Shown here: piece after piece, positions 24,070 to 35,828 of the stretch
Numbering within the stretch: the stretch's first letter is position 1
Layout: every line of letters begins with the position of its first letter
Assembly (NCBI GenBank): GCA_025435555.1
Contig: JAIWWG010000005.1
Location: 837,539 to 901,538, forward strand
Source: Chytriomyces cf. hyalinus JEL632
Lineage: Eukaryota > Chytridiomycota > Chytridiomycetes > Chytridiales > Chytriomycetaceae
Direction of reading: 5' to 3'
Length of the DNA: 64,000 nucleotides
Made by a program: the position numbers and the translations under genes
The notes under the pieces: model-generated
Told to the model about the DNA's origin: nothing
Seen by the model: the letters and a program-made list of their open reading frames with translations, nothing else
Database searches by the model: none

Positions 24070-25929
24070 TTCTTGTTAAAATGTAAATTCAGAAAATATT
24101 TTCAAGTCAATCCTTCAAACTTGCGTTGCAAATCTTGCAAATCCCAGTCACTTGACTTTCAGAATCAGTGACGAGTACGGATTACTGAGTCGCTTTCGGA
24201 GAGAATAAACTTGACGATTCTACCCTTGGATTGACGGGATGCCCCGATGCTGACAACGAATGGATCTTATTAAGAAACGCGTGCGTGCGGACATGTGGCA
24301 GGGTGAGGCGCAGCTACCGTTGAAACGAAAAATGAATGAAGTAAACAGCCAAAGCGAACAGCCAAGAGGCGGAGATAAGCAATACCTTTGGCATTCAAAC
24401 ATTGCTTAATTTCGACATCGGTGCGGCGAAATTCACTCGATCTATTTTCTTTGATTTCTGCACTAAACAACGCTCACAGCCACGAGCTTTATTCTTTGTT
24501 TATCCTCTTCAATACACAGGTGTTGGAAGTACCTCGATAGACCACTTGTTTCAATTAAACATTGATTTCAGATGTCTCTGTTCACGCACTTTGACATTTT
24601 ATTACTCCAACCAGCTTTGTGTGGCTCCAGTCTCAAAATAAAGTGAGAATAAGCGCCTGAAGTCGATCTTTTTTATTCCCTTCTATGCATTACTTCTTAA
24701 CTCTTGCTCTAACAGGGGAAGCAACAAGGGAAGGGGGAGCAGATGGAAAGGGAAGGCTCAGATTTGTTCAACGTTGTGAAGTATGTCACTAAGTTGTATT
24801 TGTCATCACAGTCTGGTCAAAAGGCCCCTGCGCTGCAACACAAATGCGGGGCAGGGATACACCACTAAAGACGGCGAGTGTGGAAGTCAAGCCAAGAGTA
24901 ACCAAGGCGACCTCAAAGGCGCGTGTCGTTGTGCAGTGACCCCGTTGCCCCAAAGTCATGTTTCAGATCTACCCAACTGAAAGAACATGTCAGTCTTGAG
25001 ATGCAGAAGGGATAAAAAACACCCACCACTTCAAGTGTTGGTATCAGCTGCCTGAAAAGATTTTGCTGCACTTGAAGCAGAGGAAGCAGGCCAACAAAGC
25101 CACCGAGAGTATCGCAATCAGTATGCGCTTTGGGTGATCAGCCCAGCAGCAGTCCCAAAACTTGTAGAACCTCTTGTGGTGCTGCATACACTAGGCATGG
25201 AGCAATGGCTTGCGACACCTGCTTCGTGTGCGTTGCCAAGCTAACTTTGAAAATAGGAAATGTGATTCCTGACCACCACCAGCACCCCCACGATCAGCGA
25301 CTTGCTTCAACTTCAACACAATTCACAAATATGACCCCCCCACCGACTGAACAAGAAACTCTGTGAAAAACACGACCAGAGTGAACAATAAGGACTGGAA
25401 TAAAACATCTCTGACTATTCTGGTTTATTAGCGGGATTCATTCCCTCGCATTGGTCAAACTTCTCATTGGAGAACAGCCGTCACTTGAACGGTATGACTT
25501 TGCAGTCAGTCGTGATGCCGTTATAGCAAACAGTGCGCAAGTATTTTATTGGAAGTTATTTATTTATTTATTGGAAGTTATTATTTATTGGTGAGATTTT
25601 GAGTAACAGTCACACAAATGGAGATTTATAGGTATATGAAAATTTTCAAGTTGCATTTCGTTGAGGATCTTGGGAAAATTGCTTGGCTTTACACGTGGGG
25701 TCTTGAGGGTGCTATGAGATGGCAGAGAGGGAGGGAGTTGGGGGGGGGGGGGGGGGGGGCGTGAAGATAACAGCAAAGAACTGGCCGCGTTTTCAGCTGG
25801 TCCTGCGATTGATCCCCAGAAAACGCCTTTATTGCCAGAAAACGCCTTTATTGTGTCGAATTTTAGATCGGTGCTTTTTGGGTAAAGGTTTCCCCTTTGA
25901 AACAGTCACATTTTGAAACATTCAAAACA
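24070..25929. other. Gene-poor region
   Basis: I find no convincing gene between the UBE3A-like start and the decayed gene at 25930. The region holds the UBE3A promoter, several short chance frames, and at about 24632-24667 a stretch resembling 39353-39388 (AAATAAAGT... GCGCCTGAAGTC). A run of 20 G at 25740-25759 follows an AT-rich part with TTATTTATT repeats near 25550-25580. Confidence 0.4.
25740..25759. repeat. Poly-G tract (20 G)
   Basis: An uninterrupted run of twenty guanines on the plus strand. It could form a quadruplex and is a likely spot for length error in assembly. Confidence 0.8.
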
Positions 25930-26937
25930 ATGGAATTTGCGTTCTGCGATCCCCCAACCAACGCCCTCCCTGTCACTTATGACATGGCACTTCAGAAGCT
26001 ACGGTATCCATGACGTCGCTGGTGCCTTAATTGCAGCTGAGTCTGTGATCGGATCAGAAAGAACCACCTGGGCCAACTTTCGCAACCACAACAAGCTAGC
26101 GTTTTTCAATGGCATTCTTACCCCCTTCCGGGCTAAGATTTGAGAGGGAGTTAGCCACAAAGTTTTACTGGAAGTTTGGGTCAACGAGGCTCTCTGCTCC
26201 CGACACGCAAGAAGAAAGGCACTGGCTCAACAGCCTGTACACCCGTTTCATAGACCCGTTCAAGCAACACGCCACGAGTGAAAGGTCCGATGCAAGCGAT
26301 CATGATCCACCAACTGCTGGTGCAGCATTAGCTACATTCCATTCGAATGCTGTGGACCCAACACTGCAGAATTTCACTTCCACGCTTCATCTCAGGGACG
26401 GAATTTGCTTCTCCTGTTGGATTGATCGTGGACTTGATACTGTCCCTATAATTTCGCACAAGTCTTCAACTTCTATCCCGGAAATCTTGGAGCGAGTGGG
26501 TCTTGACTCAGTGCATCGTGTTCAAAACGTGTGTTCTGCTGTGTGCACTTTGTCATAAGGATTTCAGTGCTCTCAGACAGTACTTTGATGTCACAGACAG
26601 TCGTCTCATTGCCAAGGTTGTCAACTTGACCAATGATCCAAGCGACAGAGATTACCGTCATTTAGTTTTCTTGATTCGCCATTGCCGTGTTGGACAAACC
26701 GAGGAAATGGATATTTGCGCCGACAGGAACGCGGTGGATGCTCAAAACGAACTGCCGGTGTATTTTGCTACGAGGGAGCATCCAAACCGCACTGACCTTG
26801 CCTTTCATAAGGCGGCGTGCTTGATTCGGAAGGTGGCTGGAGCTGGAAATGATGTTGAGGATGACTTCATGGAAACTGAGGTGGAAGACAGATTGCAGGG
26901 CCTTGGGACGGAAAATGAGTCCTCCCATTCTTCATAA
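25930..26937 (+). pseudogene. Decayed gene of unknown family
   Basis: Reading begins naturally with MEFAFCDPPTNALPV but hits stops. Protein-like sequence then continues in the second frame (IHDVAGALIAAESVIGSE, to about 26143), the third (ERELATKFYWKFGS through 26558) and the first again (HKDFSALRQYFDVT to the stop at 26937). Together they would make about 330 aa. Two CxxC-like pairs (CFSCW; CSAVC-LC) hint at a zinc-binding fold, but I cannot assign a family. I tried GT-AG introns at the junctions and found none of reasonable length that restores the frame, so indels are likely. Alternatively the sequence has base errors here. Confidence 0.4.
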
Positions 26938-27019
26938 GACAGGTTGGAAGCGGCGTAATAAAATAGTCTCAGAATGAAAGAAATGATGTACCAAACGAGT
27001 GACCATCCTTTAAAGAGAT

Positions 27020-27397
27020 TTATTTCTTCCGAACATCCGGACATTCAACTATCGCTATATGCGTGCCCCCCAACGTAAGGAAGCCTGTCCCGATCTCAGC
27101 CAGATCTGCCGGAAGCTCCGCAAGCACAAATGACCTTCTTGCCGATACAAAGTCAGAGCGAATGGCCAGCTTCCCGAGGGTTCTTTGTCGCATCCGGCTC
27201 GGCAAGGAACCCACTCACACTGCCCACGTAGAGTTTAGAGGACCTGCACCAGCTTCATAATAGCAAGCAGACAGAAGAATTCCGTCGCAGGTGTAAAGTT
27301 CGTCGCAACGATACCGGCACTTCCCGATTGCTAGAGTCTCATTTTCATTGCGCGTGATTGGGCAGTGGTAGGGAGAGAGTTGAATCTGCTGGGACAT
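27020..27397 (-). CDS. Hypothetical small protein, one short intron
   Basis: An ATG at 27397 opens MSQQIQLSPYHCPITRNEN and stays open to a single TGA. That stop lies inside a GTGAGT...AAAG stretch that can be removed as a 36-nt phase-preserving intron. The frame then continues with FVLAELPADLAEIGTGF and ends at 27020. The spliced product is about 113 aa and carries four cysteines in its first half (CRYRC, YTC, SACYY). Without the intron it would be a broken gene. No family is recognised. It is convergent with the decayed gene at 25930-26937. Confidence 0.4.
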
Positions 27398-29071
27398 CTA
27401 AGTGCAAGTGAGTCATCTTTTGAATGGTTTGCGAATGAGTTTTTGCTGACTCATTGCCTAGCGGCATGTGAAATGCTTTGTTCACGGAAAAAAACTACGG
27501 CACGTACAAGTGAACTGGTTCGAATTTCATATTTCTTCAAGTTGTACATTGTTGTTTTCTGGATGCAATGTGAGAGAATGCATCAATGGCCGCAAACTGG
27601 CATTGGAGAATCCCTGCGAGAAACGCGGATTATTGATCGATGGGATGTAAGTTTAGAGCGCTATTGAAGCTGGGGCAGCTGCCTCCAAACGCGGTCTTGT
27701 CTTACCAACATCTGATCAATATATGGGTATTTATTCAACGAAGAAGCACATCTAAATGCACTTGCAATGAAATCACCCAAAGAACGGTGAAAACTCTCAA
27801 TAAACTAATGGTGAACTGCAAGTAATGTTGGATGCGAATATGGTGTTATTCCTAAGGAACAGACACAGGCTCCAAGGAATTGAAGACTATCCAAGAGCAA
27901 AAATCCCACCAGGCTCGACATTTCCATCAGCCCTCCACCGAACCTTTTGTTTCTTTCGTTAATGTTGCACTTGTTGATTGTGTTGCAAAACACGCCTCTG
28001 TTGTTGCTGCGGTGATCCCGTCTAGTTCTTTTTTTGGACTTGTTCTTGGCCGGTTTATGCCGTTGGCGCTTGTGTTGTGTTTTCTGCCGCAAGTGACCCT
28101 GGCGGATGTTGTTGTTCTTTGTTGTGTTCAACGCGTTGTATATCTTTGAGAGAGAGGGCTATGCATGATGGAGTGGTCCCTGAACGGGCAAACAAGAGCG
28201 GGGAATGTATCATCATTTGGGTACCACTTTTTAAGGACGTGCTGCATCAGACACACTTGCCACTCCACGGACGGGATTGCGGAGGGCAAAAAAAGTGGGG
28301 AAAACCAGGGATCGCGGCATGATTCAAGAATCAAGCGGCAGGGGAGGGAAGACTCCTCATCCGAGATGATGGAGCCGATAAAATATATTTGGTAGCCGCA
28401 GTGAAGCAGCCGCCATGTTGGGAGTATTAGTTTTTGGGGTTGAGTTTTTGTGGATGGAATTTGAGAGCGGACGGCTTCCTTTTATGCGTTTTTGTTTGGG
28501 TTTGTCAGGTGCCACCTTAACGGACCAATCAGGATACGCGAGATGACTGCGCATGTATTTGTGGCTGCTGCTGTCGTGATACGACACTGAGACTTACACA
28601 CGAGGTTGCGGATGGGTCCCTCTCATGCTGGCTGTCGAGCGCCATGCGTGACACGTCCCTGCGATGCATGCGAGACGGTGCAAACATTTGGATGTGCGTG
28701 ACTTGCTTGGCTGTTAAATTTTAAAGTGTGGGGTAAATATATTCCAATAAATATTTATGCGTACGGAAAACACAGACAACACCACATGCAACACTCCATG
28801 GTTTCTCATTTCATTGAAACAGTTAAGGGATCATTTTGGTGACGAGAAGTCTATCTCCTCGTTTCGGCTGCACATAACATGACATGATACGAATACTTGC
28901 TTCGAGGCAGATGTTCAGTTTGTCGCCGTTCTCTGACCTTTGATCATCACTCTCATGGATCTCAACGAGAAGTGAAAAACGCCAACAAAACGGGTGCCCA
29001 TTCGCAGCAAAGGCAGCAAACACGAAATGGCCAATCATTGCATCTGCTGTGCATAACAAAAGTGCTTCCAA
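27398..29071. other. Gene-poor region
   Basis: I see no defensible gene here. Short frames on both strands lack natural starts and splice structure. The right end, from about 28750, is AT-rich with TAAATATATT and should contain the promoter of the Sel1/F-box gene. Confidence 0.4.
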
Positions 29072-31328
29072 ATGGACGCCAGCAACCACAACAACATCGC
29101 AGCCAACTTCATCCACTTCCCAAATTACACCGAATGGTGCTCGCGGGAAGGGAACCAGCAGTCCACCCTGGAACAGTATCACGATGAACTGTACACCCAC
29201 GGCCTCCATCTCTCCAAGGACAATAAGGGGCCAGAAGACGCATTTGCTGTCTTTGAGTATCTGGCCAACAACGGCCATGCAGGAGGCATGAATGCCTACG
29301 GCATCAGTATCATAGAGGGCGATACACCAGGTGCGTCATCCCTGTTCATAGTCAAACTGATCTATTGATAGCCTGATTGATCCTCTCTTACACGCACACA
29401 CAGATGGATTCCGCGATCCTTCAGAAGGATACGCTTGGGTCGAGAAGTCCGCGAAACTTGGGTGCCCCAAAGGACAGCGCAATTTATCCGCGTACTTATC
29501 CGAAGGCATTGTTTGTAAACAGAATGGCGTTGAAGCGTTGCGGTGGGGATATGCGGCGATCGAGCAGGGCCATGTTGAGGCTTACAACCCGATTGGATGC
29601 ATGTATATGAATGGGCAGGGTGTGCCGAGAGACCTTGTCAAGGCTGCGGAAGTGTTTCAGCGCGGAGTGGATGCGGGCAGTGTCGACTGCATCAGTCGAT
29701 TGGGTCTTTTGTATCAGCAAGGCCGTGGTGTGTCTAAAGACGTTCCAAAAGCGATGGAACTCTTCGAAAAAGCAACTGGGCTTGGAGACATGATGGGATG
29801 CTATTACCTTGGCTGTCAGTACGCCGAAGGCGATGATGGCATTCAAAAAGACCTCTGCCAAGCATTCAAGTATTACGAACGCGCCGCTCAAGCGAATGTT
29901 GTCAGCGCAATACGGAACGTGGGTCACTGTTACGAAAACGGAAACGGTGTTCCTCAAAGCTACGAAATCTCACTGCAGTATTACACACGAGCTGCAAAGT
30001 ATGACGACTCTTGGACACTCTATCATCTCGGCAGTATTTACCAACACGGAACAGGCGTGCAACAAGATTACGCCAAAGCCCGTGAATACCTTGAACGCGC
30101 CGCAAAGCAAAAACACAAGGAAGCGATTTGTGCGCTTGGGTTTCTGCTAAGCGAAGGACTGGGAAGTACCAAGGATCCAGTTCGCGCAGCCGAGCTATAC
30201 CAACAATCTGCAGCGCTAGGTGATGGAATTGGTGCGTACAACTCGGGTGTAGTTTTCGAAAACGGTCAAGGTGTCCCTGCAGACCTTCTCATCGCGCTTG
30301 ATTACTATAAACAAGCGGTGCGATTGAAATGCGATCTGGCCAGACCATTACTACAGCCAACATCTTACCTCATGACTCTGCTGCACTCAGTCGGGACCAT
30401 GTGCCTGATGGGAGACAGGGGAAAGGAAGCGAAGGATCATTTCCAAGCTGCAGCACAACTTGGCCATGACAAGTCCATCGCTGAACTGTCCAAAATGTAT
30501 GCAGACGCGTTGTGGGGAAATGATGCCGTCACGTTTGATACCGACATGCGCTACTTTACGCCCCCTGAAATTCCCGACACAACACTTTCAATCCTGCCTG
30601 TCGAACTGATTACGCACATCTTCCAGTTTCTGCATCCGAAGCAATGTATTCAATTGCGATCCATCACGCACCGCATGTTGACCCTCATTGACAATGACTC
30701 GTTTGCGCGACACTTGTTTCAGTTTAACGCGCTCTTGCTCCCGTCGCGAGGAGAGCGGTCCGTGCATTGGTTCGACAAGATGCTGTTTCGCGGGCCGCAC
30801 GCCTTTCAAGTGGCGTTCGTGGAAACAGGCTTGAATGGAATACGAGAAATTGGTTCTCATGAATTGAAATACGTGTCGCAAACGGATCACAAGTTCAGCG
30901 AGTTTCCTGCCGCGTTCCTTCAGTGGACAAGTTTAACGAGTCTGCAGTTGAGTGGGGTTCAATTGACGGGTGCGATTCCCGAAAGCATCAAGTATTTAAG
31001 GAGTTTGAAGGAGGTGAACTTGTCGCGTAACAGGTGTGGGCTTTTTATATTCTTTACTTTATTCTTTGATCACGATTCTTACCATGCGCTTGGGACGCGT
31101 AGGTTCGACGGCACAGAGATTCCATCCGCGTCGATAATGCATTTGGACAGTTTAGAAGTGCTGCTGTTGAATGCGTGTGGGCTCATTGGTGAAGTTGGGT
31201 TGGAGTTTGCGGCGTTTCTGAAAACGCTAAAGTGGTACTCACTGCGCAAGAATAAGCTTAAGTTTGCTGGTTCAACCAAGTTCAAATGGGTTGGAAGAAA
31301 GTCCTTGGACAAAGCACAAGTAAGATAA
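29072..31328 (+). CDS. Sel1-repeat / F-box / LRR protein
   Basis: Three exons (29072-29330, 29404-31033, 31103-31328) give 704 aa in frame. Residues from about 40 to 430 are a run of about ten Sel1-like repeats (for example YNPIGCMYMNGQGVPRDLVK, then VFQRGVDAGS), 36-38 residues apart. An F-box follows (ILPVELITHIFQFLHPKQC), then leucine-rich repeats of the plant/fungal type (LTSLQLSGVQLTGAIPES, LKEVNLSRNR, LEVLLLNACGL). F-box proteins link substrates to the Skp1-Cul1 ubiquitin ligase; Sel1 and LRR parts would bind the target, so a substrate receptor is inferred. The stop lies just after a GTAAGA that could be a donor, so a further 3' exon is possible. Confidence 0.75.
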
Positions 31329-31763
31329 ACAGGCTCCAAGTCAAAATAAACGTTAATGTTGGATTCCGTCGAAAAGATTTCAGTTGCTGAGTGCGACCAG
31401 ATCCGAAGGGCACTGGATAGAATGATACTGTGCGTATCGTTCCAACATGGACTTCTCGGACATCCATGCTGGGAGGGCAACATTCTCAGGCGCCATTCAG
31501 CAATGCAAAGCGCCCTTCCGATGGCATTTTCTGTTTCGGGTTCTGTCCGTTCTCGACAAACAGTAAAGCAAAAATAAGCGCAAAATGCCAATCAAATCCA
31601 GGGTGACGGAAGTTGGGAAATTTGAATACAAATCAAACAAAAAAATTATTCCAAAATGCGAAATGCATTCCGAATGCCTTTTTTGAAGAACCCAGTTATA
31701 AAGCAGCCAAGAATCCTGTGATGATAACCAAACCAAAAACAAAAGCAGATCTCAGATCACAAA
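31329..31763. other. Spacer with GST-C promoter
   Basis: The left part may hold an unrecognised last exon or the 3' UTR of the Sel1/F-box gene. The right part holds the palindromic GST element at 31658-31677 and a TTATAAAG box about 65 nt before the GST-C start. Confidence 0.45.
31658..31677. promoter_or_regulatory. Palindromic element upstream of GST-C
   Basis: GCGAAATGCATTCCGAATGC matches the shared GST promoter palindrome with one mismatch in the right half. It sits 86 nt upstream of the start codon. Confidence 0.55.
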
Positions 31764-32610
31764 ATGTCCAACGCTACTCTCTACTACACCACCACCTCCT
31801 GCGGAGCCTCAAACTTTATCGCTGCCCACCGCGCCGGCATTCTCGGATCCAAGCTCAAAGCATACCAGGCCGACATTGGCGCTCACAAGGTCCTCACTGG
31901 CCCCAAAGCTGGATCCGACTTTTACGCCATCAACCCAAAAGGAAATGGTACGTGCCCATTTTGCGTTGACTGCAGTTTGATATGTAGTCTGACATCTTCT
32001 TGGCCTACAGTTCCCGCCATCATCCTTGCGGATGGTACCCTCCTGAACGAAAATTCTGCAACTCTCCAATGGATCGTTGACAATGCCGTGACTCCAGTTG
32101 GAGCCAAAAATGGCACTGCCGAAAGGTTTGCAAAAAACATTTTTTTGTTCGATAGCGATGTTTCCAACAAAACTGACGCGTTTTTTCTCGTTCATCAGAT
32201 ATCTTCTGCAATCCAAACTCAGCTGGATCTCTTCCGAGCTCCACGGAACCGTTGGTGGACTCTTTAACCCAACCCTCTCAGCGGAGGTGCGCGAGTTCGT
32301 GGTCACCAAGTCGTACCAGAAGTTGCAGTTCCTCAACGATGTGGAGCTCGCCGATGGACGCAAGTTCTTTGTCGGAAGTGCGTTCACTGTGGCCGATAGC
32401 TACCTGTACATTGTGCTGTCGTGGTCGCCATACATTAAGCTCGACTTGAGCAAGTTCCCCAATGTGGAAGCTTACTTCAAGAGCATTGGCGAGTTGGAGT
32501 TTGTAAAGGAGGCACACGCGGCCATGGCCAAGGCTTCGCCAACTACTTTGTCAAGGAAGCTTTCGCGCCCATTTTTAAAGCTTCGCCAGCTCCTTAAGCG
32601 TTGTTTTTAG
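31764..32610 (+). CDS. Glutathione S-transferase, copy C, with C-terminal extension
   Basis: Exons 31764-31947, 32011-32125 and 32199-32610 keep the family's exon lengths for the first two (184 and 115 nt). The product is 236 aa. The thioredoxin-like half has TTTSCGASNF and NPKGN-VPAIILADGT; the helical half has FVGSAFTVADSYLYIVLSW. Where other copies stop after AKASP, this one runs on for about 20 residues, TTLSRKLSRPFLKLRQLLKR, a basic helix. The extension probably arose from a lost stop codon. Cytosolic glutathione transfer is expected; the tail might alter location. Confidence 0.8.
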
Positions 32611-33326
32611 TCTTCATTGTTGTTTTTTAGTCTTATTTAACTCTGAACGCCAGACTGTCTTGAAGAATAAATTCAACTTGAAATAAACAACACTGTAGTT
32701 TTGGAATGGCGTCGGAGTTAGACGGAATAAAACTACAAGAACAAACTGATAGCGAGTACTTCCGTCGCAGCCAGCACTTCCAACGATAACATCCTTTGCT
32801 TCTCTCTGTCTGGCTCGTTCTTTAGGATGGCGAGACGACGCACGATTTGTCCAAAGCTGCTTCCAATGCAACATGAGAAAGTTGGTTCGATTTTCTTCAA
32901 TGCCTCATTCCGCAATTTAATTGAGGGGAAGCATTTCCATCCCGCAAATGTTGAAGTCTTCATGAATATGAAATGAGGCGGGTAACGGTGGTGATTGGTT
33001 GAAATCTGTAAATCTTTTAAAACACTTGCTCGTCGTGCATCCAACAATGTTACCGTCACTTTGGGCATCCATTCAACCTGACTCATTGGCTCTCGCTCTG
33101 CATCAGACACATAGCCTCCGGATAAGTGATTTTGAATAGCAGTCAATTAATTCCAGGCTTGCGGAAATTTTTTGAAAGTTGAATACAAATCAAACCACAA
33201 TGTGATATCCATTTTCTGCCAAACCACGACACGTATTTCGAATGTCAATTTTGAAGAACCAGGCTATAAATAGAAGCCAAGAATCGAGGGATAAATATCA
33301 GACCAAAACACACTCAAAGCTCAACA
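32611..33326. other. Spacer between GST-C and GST-D
   Basis: A minus-strand frame of about 130 codons at 32733-33146 has plausible composition, but it lacks an ATG at its conserved-looking start and matches nothing I know, so I do not call it a gene. The right end carries the GST-D promoter with a half-conserved palindrome and TATAAATA. Confidence 0.35.
33231..33244. promoter_or_regulatory. Half-conserved GST promoter element (GST-D)
   Basis: ACGTATTTCGAATG keeps only the right half (ATTTCGAATG) of the palindrome seen before the other GST genes. It lies about 83 nt before the start codon. GST-D may therefore have lost part of the shared control. Confidence 0.4.
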
Positions 33327-34127
33327 ATGACCAACGCTACCCTTTACTACACCCCGACTTCCTGCGGTGCTGCCAACTTTATCGCTGCTCATCGCGCAGG
33401 AATCCTCGGGTCCAAGCTCGACGCCTACCAGGCCGACATGCAAACCCACAAAGTTCTCACTGGTCCAAAGGCTGGTGTTGACTTTTACACCATCAATCCC
33501 AAAGGAAACGGTACGCGTTTTTCTCTGATGCTAGTTTTGTTTTTACATGTCTAAACTGTTTTGAATTTATGGCAGTGCCTACTATTGTTCTTGCCGATGG
33601 AACTTTGCTGAATGAGAACGGTGCTACACTTCAGTGGATTGCTGACAATGCTGTGACTCCAGTTGCTCCTGCCAACGGCACCCCACAACGGTATTGTGGA
33701 ATCTTAAACGATTCAAGCACTTCCAATTCCATTCAATTCAGCTGACATGTACATCCACGTTCACCCTCAACTCAGATACGTCCTGCAGTCCAAGCTCAGC
33801 TGGATCGCATCCGAGCTCCAAGGACCAGTTGCCGGACTTTTTGACCCCGCCGCAACAGCTGAAGCGCGCGAACACCTCACCGCCAAGTACCACCAAAAAC
33901 TACAGTTCCTCAACGATGTGGAACTTGCTGATGGGCGCAAGTACTACGTTGGCAGTGGATTTACTGTCGCTGACAGCTATCTGTACATTGTACTTTCGTG
34001 GTCGCCATACATTAACCTTGACTTGAGCAAGTACCCCAAAGCGGATGCTTACTTCAAGAGCATTGGCGAATTGGAGTTTGTGAAGGAGGCTCACGCTGCC
34101 ATGGCCGCAGCAAAGCCACAAATGTGA
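33327..34127 (+). CDS. Glutathione S-transferase, copy D
   Basis: Exons 33327-33510, 33576-33690 and 33776-34127 (184, 115 and 352 nt) encode 216 aa. The sequence is the most divergent of the intact copies: it starts MTNATLYYTPTSCGAANF, has GVDFYTINPKGN, and shows EHLTAKYHQKLQFLND in the helical half. The domain order and the VADSYLYIVLSW block are kept. It sits in tandem with GST-C, so C and D form a separate direct cluster inside the loop between the inverted arms. A role in glutathione-dependent detoxification is expected; the proline before SCGA may change the active-site loop. Confidence 0.8.
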
Positions 34128-34802
34128 TTCTTTATATTTGACGGATGAATAAACAGCTCTGCGGAATGAGTTTAGTTCGCGTCTTGAGTCCTGATTCGCG
34201 ATACGAGCAATCAACAGGCCGACGTGCTTTGTTGCGCAAATTCGGCCCCTGAGATTGTTCTTGATTGCTACTGCGTGTGTTGTGCATCGCTCTCTCTGTG
34301 CAGTTGGTTGATTTAGGGTTGGTGTCGCCAGGAAGTCGTGTGTGGTGATTTTTGTTTTCACATGTGGGCCCTTGACTCTGTCATGTATTAAACGCCGAAA
34401 TTACGTCCATTTGATTCCTGACGTGGAGCCGGCATTTTTCTCATAAGGTCACTTATGTTCTATGAATCGCGTGTGGCATTTTTTTTTTTTTTCTTTGAGT
34501 ATTGAACTGCATCCCAGACGCGTTTCTGGACCTCGTCATCCTGAACAATCACTTCTTAAACCACCTTTAGTAACTGGTACGAATGATCGTTTATAGTTGT
34601 CAAGACAAAGAGACGGCTTTGTTGAACCTGAGTGATATCGCGGGTCAGCCCCTCAACCCGACCCCCCCACCTCAAAAAAAAATAAAAAAACTGAGAAACG
34701 TGTGCAATTTTGACGCTCCTGTCTGAATGGATTGTATTGCGGGTTAATGCGGCTGGCTTGATCGCATTGTGTGATTGATTTCATGTTGACACAATGACGT
34801 GG

Positions 34803-34829
34803 AAAAAAAAAAAAAAAAAAAAAAAAAAA
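34803..34829. repeat. Poly-A tract (27 A)
   Basis: A run of 27 adenines flanked by GACGTGG and CCACGTA, so the flanks form a short inverted repeat (TACGTGG/CCACGTA-like). This looks like simple-sequence expansion; retroposed DNA is possible but there is no body upstream. Confidence 0.6.
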
Positions 34830-35548
34830 CCACGTAAAAACTCGTATCTGCATGACGCCAAACGCACTTCTGCAGTCATGTCTCAGTGCGTATATGATCA
34901 TTTCGACGACATTGTCGGAGGCGATAAGGACAAAAAACGCCCAGCAATATCTTCCTCACACCTCCGTGACCATGAATTGTCTCGCTTCTCTGGCCATCAC
35001 CACGTGGGCAGTTGCAACATGGACATCCGCCAATGCGCGCGCTTTCCATAAGAGTGTCTCTCGAAATATTGCAAGCATCCTTTCACTCTCTTGCACAATG
35101 AACTGCAAGCCGATTTCTAACAACCAATCTGCAGATGGCGATAAATCCCTTTCCAACGCGACAGAAGTTGAACAAAGACTCCTGAGATAAAAGCGCGTGC
35201 CTTGTCAAATGATACCGCCTCGAATTGCACCACTTCCTCGGCGGCCATTTCGTCACATGGTCCAACGCTCGAAATACACTTCAATTCAAACTGTTGAATG
35301 TTTCCCACGGTGGACTGCGCAGTCAAGTTCAAAACAAGCAAACTTCAAATCAATTCGAGCGCAGCATTGTAAGCAATGACTTCTGTCTCGAAAGTTGCAT
35401 GGTTTCAGATGCCGCTCAGGAGTGTGTAGTTTTTAACATGGATCCCCTCAATATTGGAAGCGGAACGAACATTATCCACATGGCACCCAGATGGTCCTTT
35501 TGGCGGAGGTTTCCATTCTGCTGGATGATACGTCTTGAGCCTCATTCG

Positions 35549-35828
35549 ATATTTGGCGGCACCCATCGCATGACCTTTGAGAACACGGCCTCTCGTGTGA
35601 AGCCGCTCGTACGTCATCCATTTTTTATCCATATCTGCGCGAACTCGAAAATATCAATCATTCGTCGGGTCCGACAAAAGTTACTCGAAATTTGGCCGCA
35701 CCATCGCATGAACATCGAAAACGCGGTGTCTCTTGTGAAGCAGGTCGGACATCAACAGTATTCGTTTCGTAACTCTCTGCGCAAACACAAAGCATCAGTC
35801 GTGCGTCGTGGGTCTGATAAAAGATGGG
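35549..35828. repeat. Degenerate tandem duplication, about 135 bp unit
   Basis: Two adjacent units share an order of short matches: ATTTGGC-GCACC-ATCGCATGA, then GAACACGGCCTCTCGTGTGAAG versus GAAAACGCGGTGTCTCTTGTGAAG, then AATCATTCGTCGGGTC versus CATCAGTCGTGCGTCGTGGGTC. Units begin near 35549 and 35684. The repeat is old and diverged. Confidence 0.5.

Noticed and set aside
28823-29278. A 151-codon minus-strand frame
   Set aside because: It overlaps the first exon of the Sel1/F-box gene in antisense and has no recognisable domain or splice structure.
32733-33146. A minus-strand frame of about 137 codons between GST-C and GST-D
   Set aside because: There is no ATG at its beginning, no family and no splice support; kept only as a remark in the spacer entry.
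34803-34829. Poly-A tract as the tail of a retroposed gene
   Set aside because: No open frame or intronless copy of a known gene precedes it, and no target duplication is seen.
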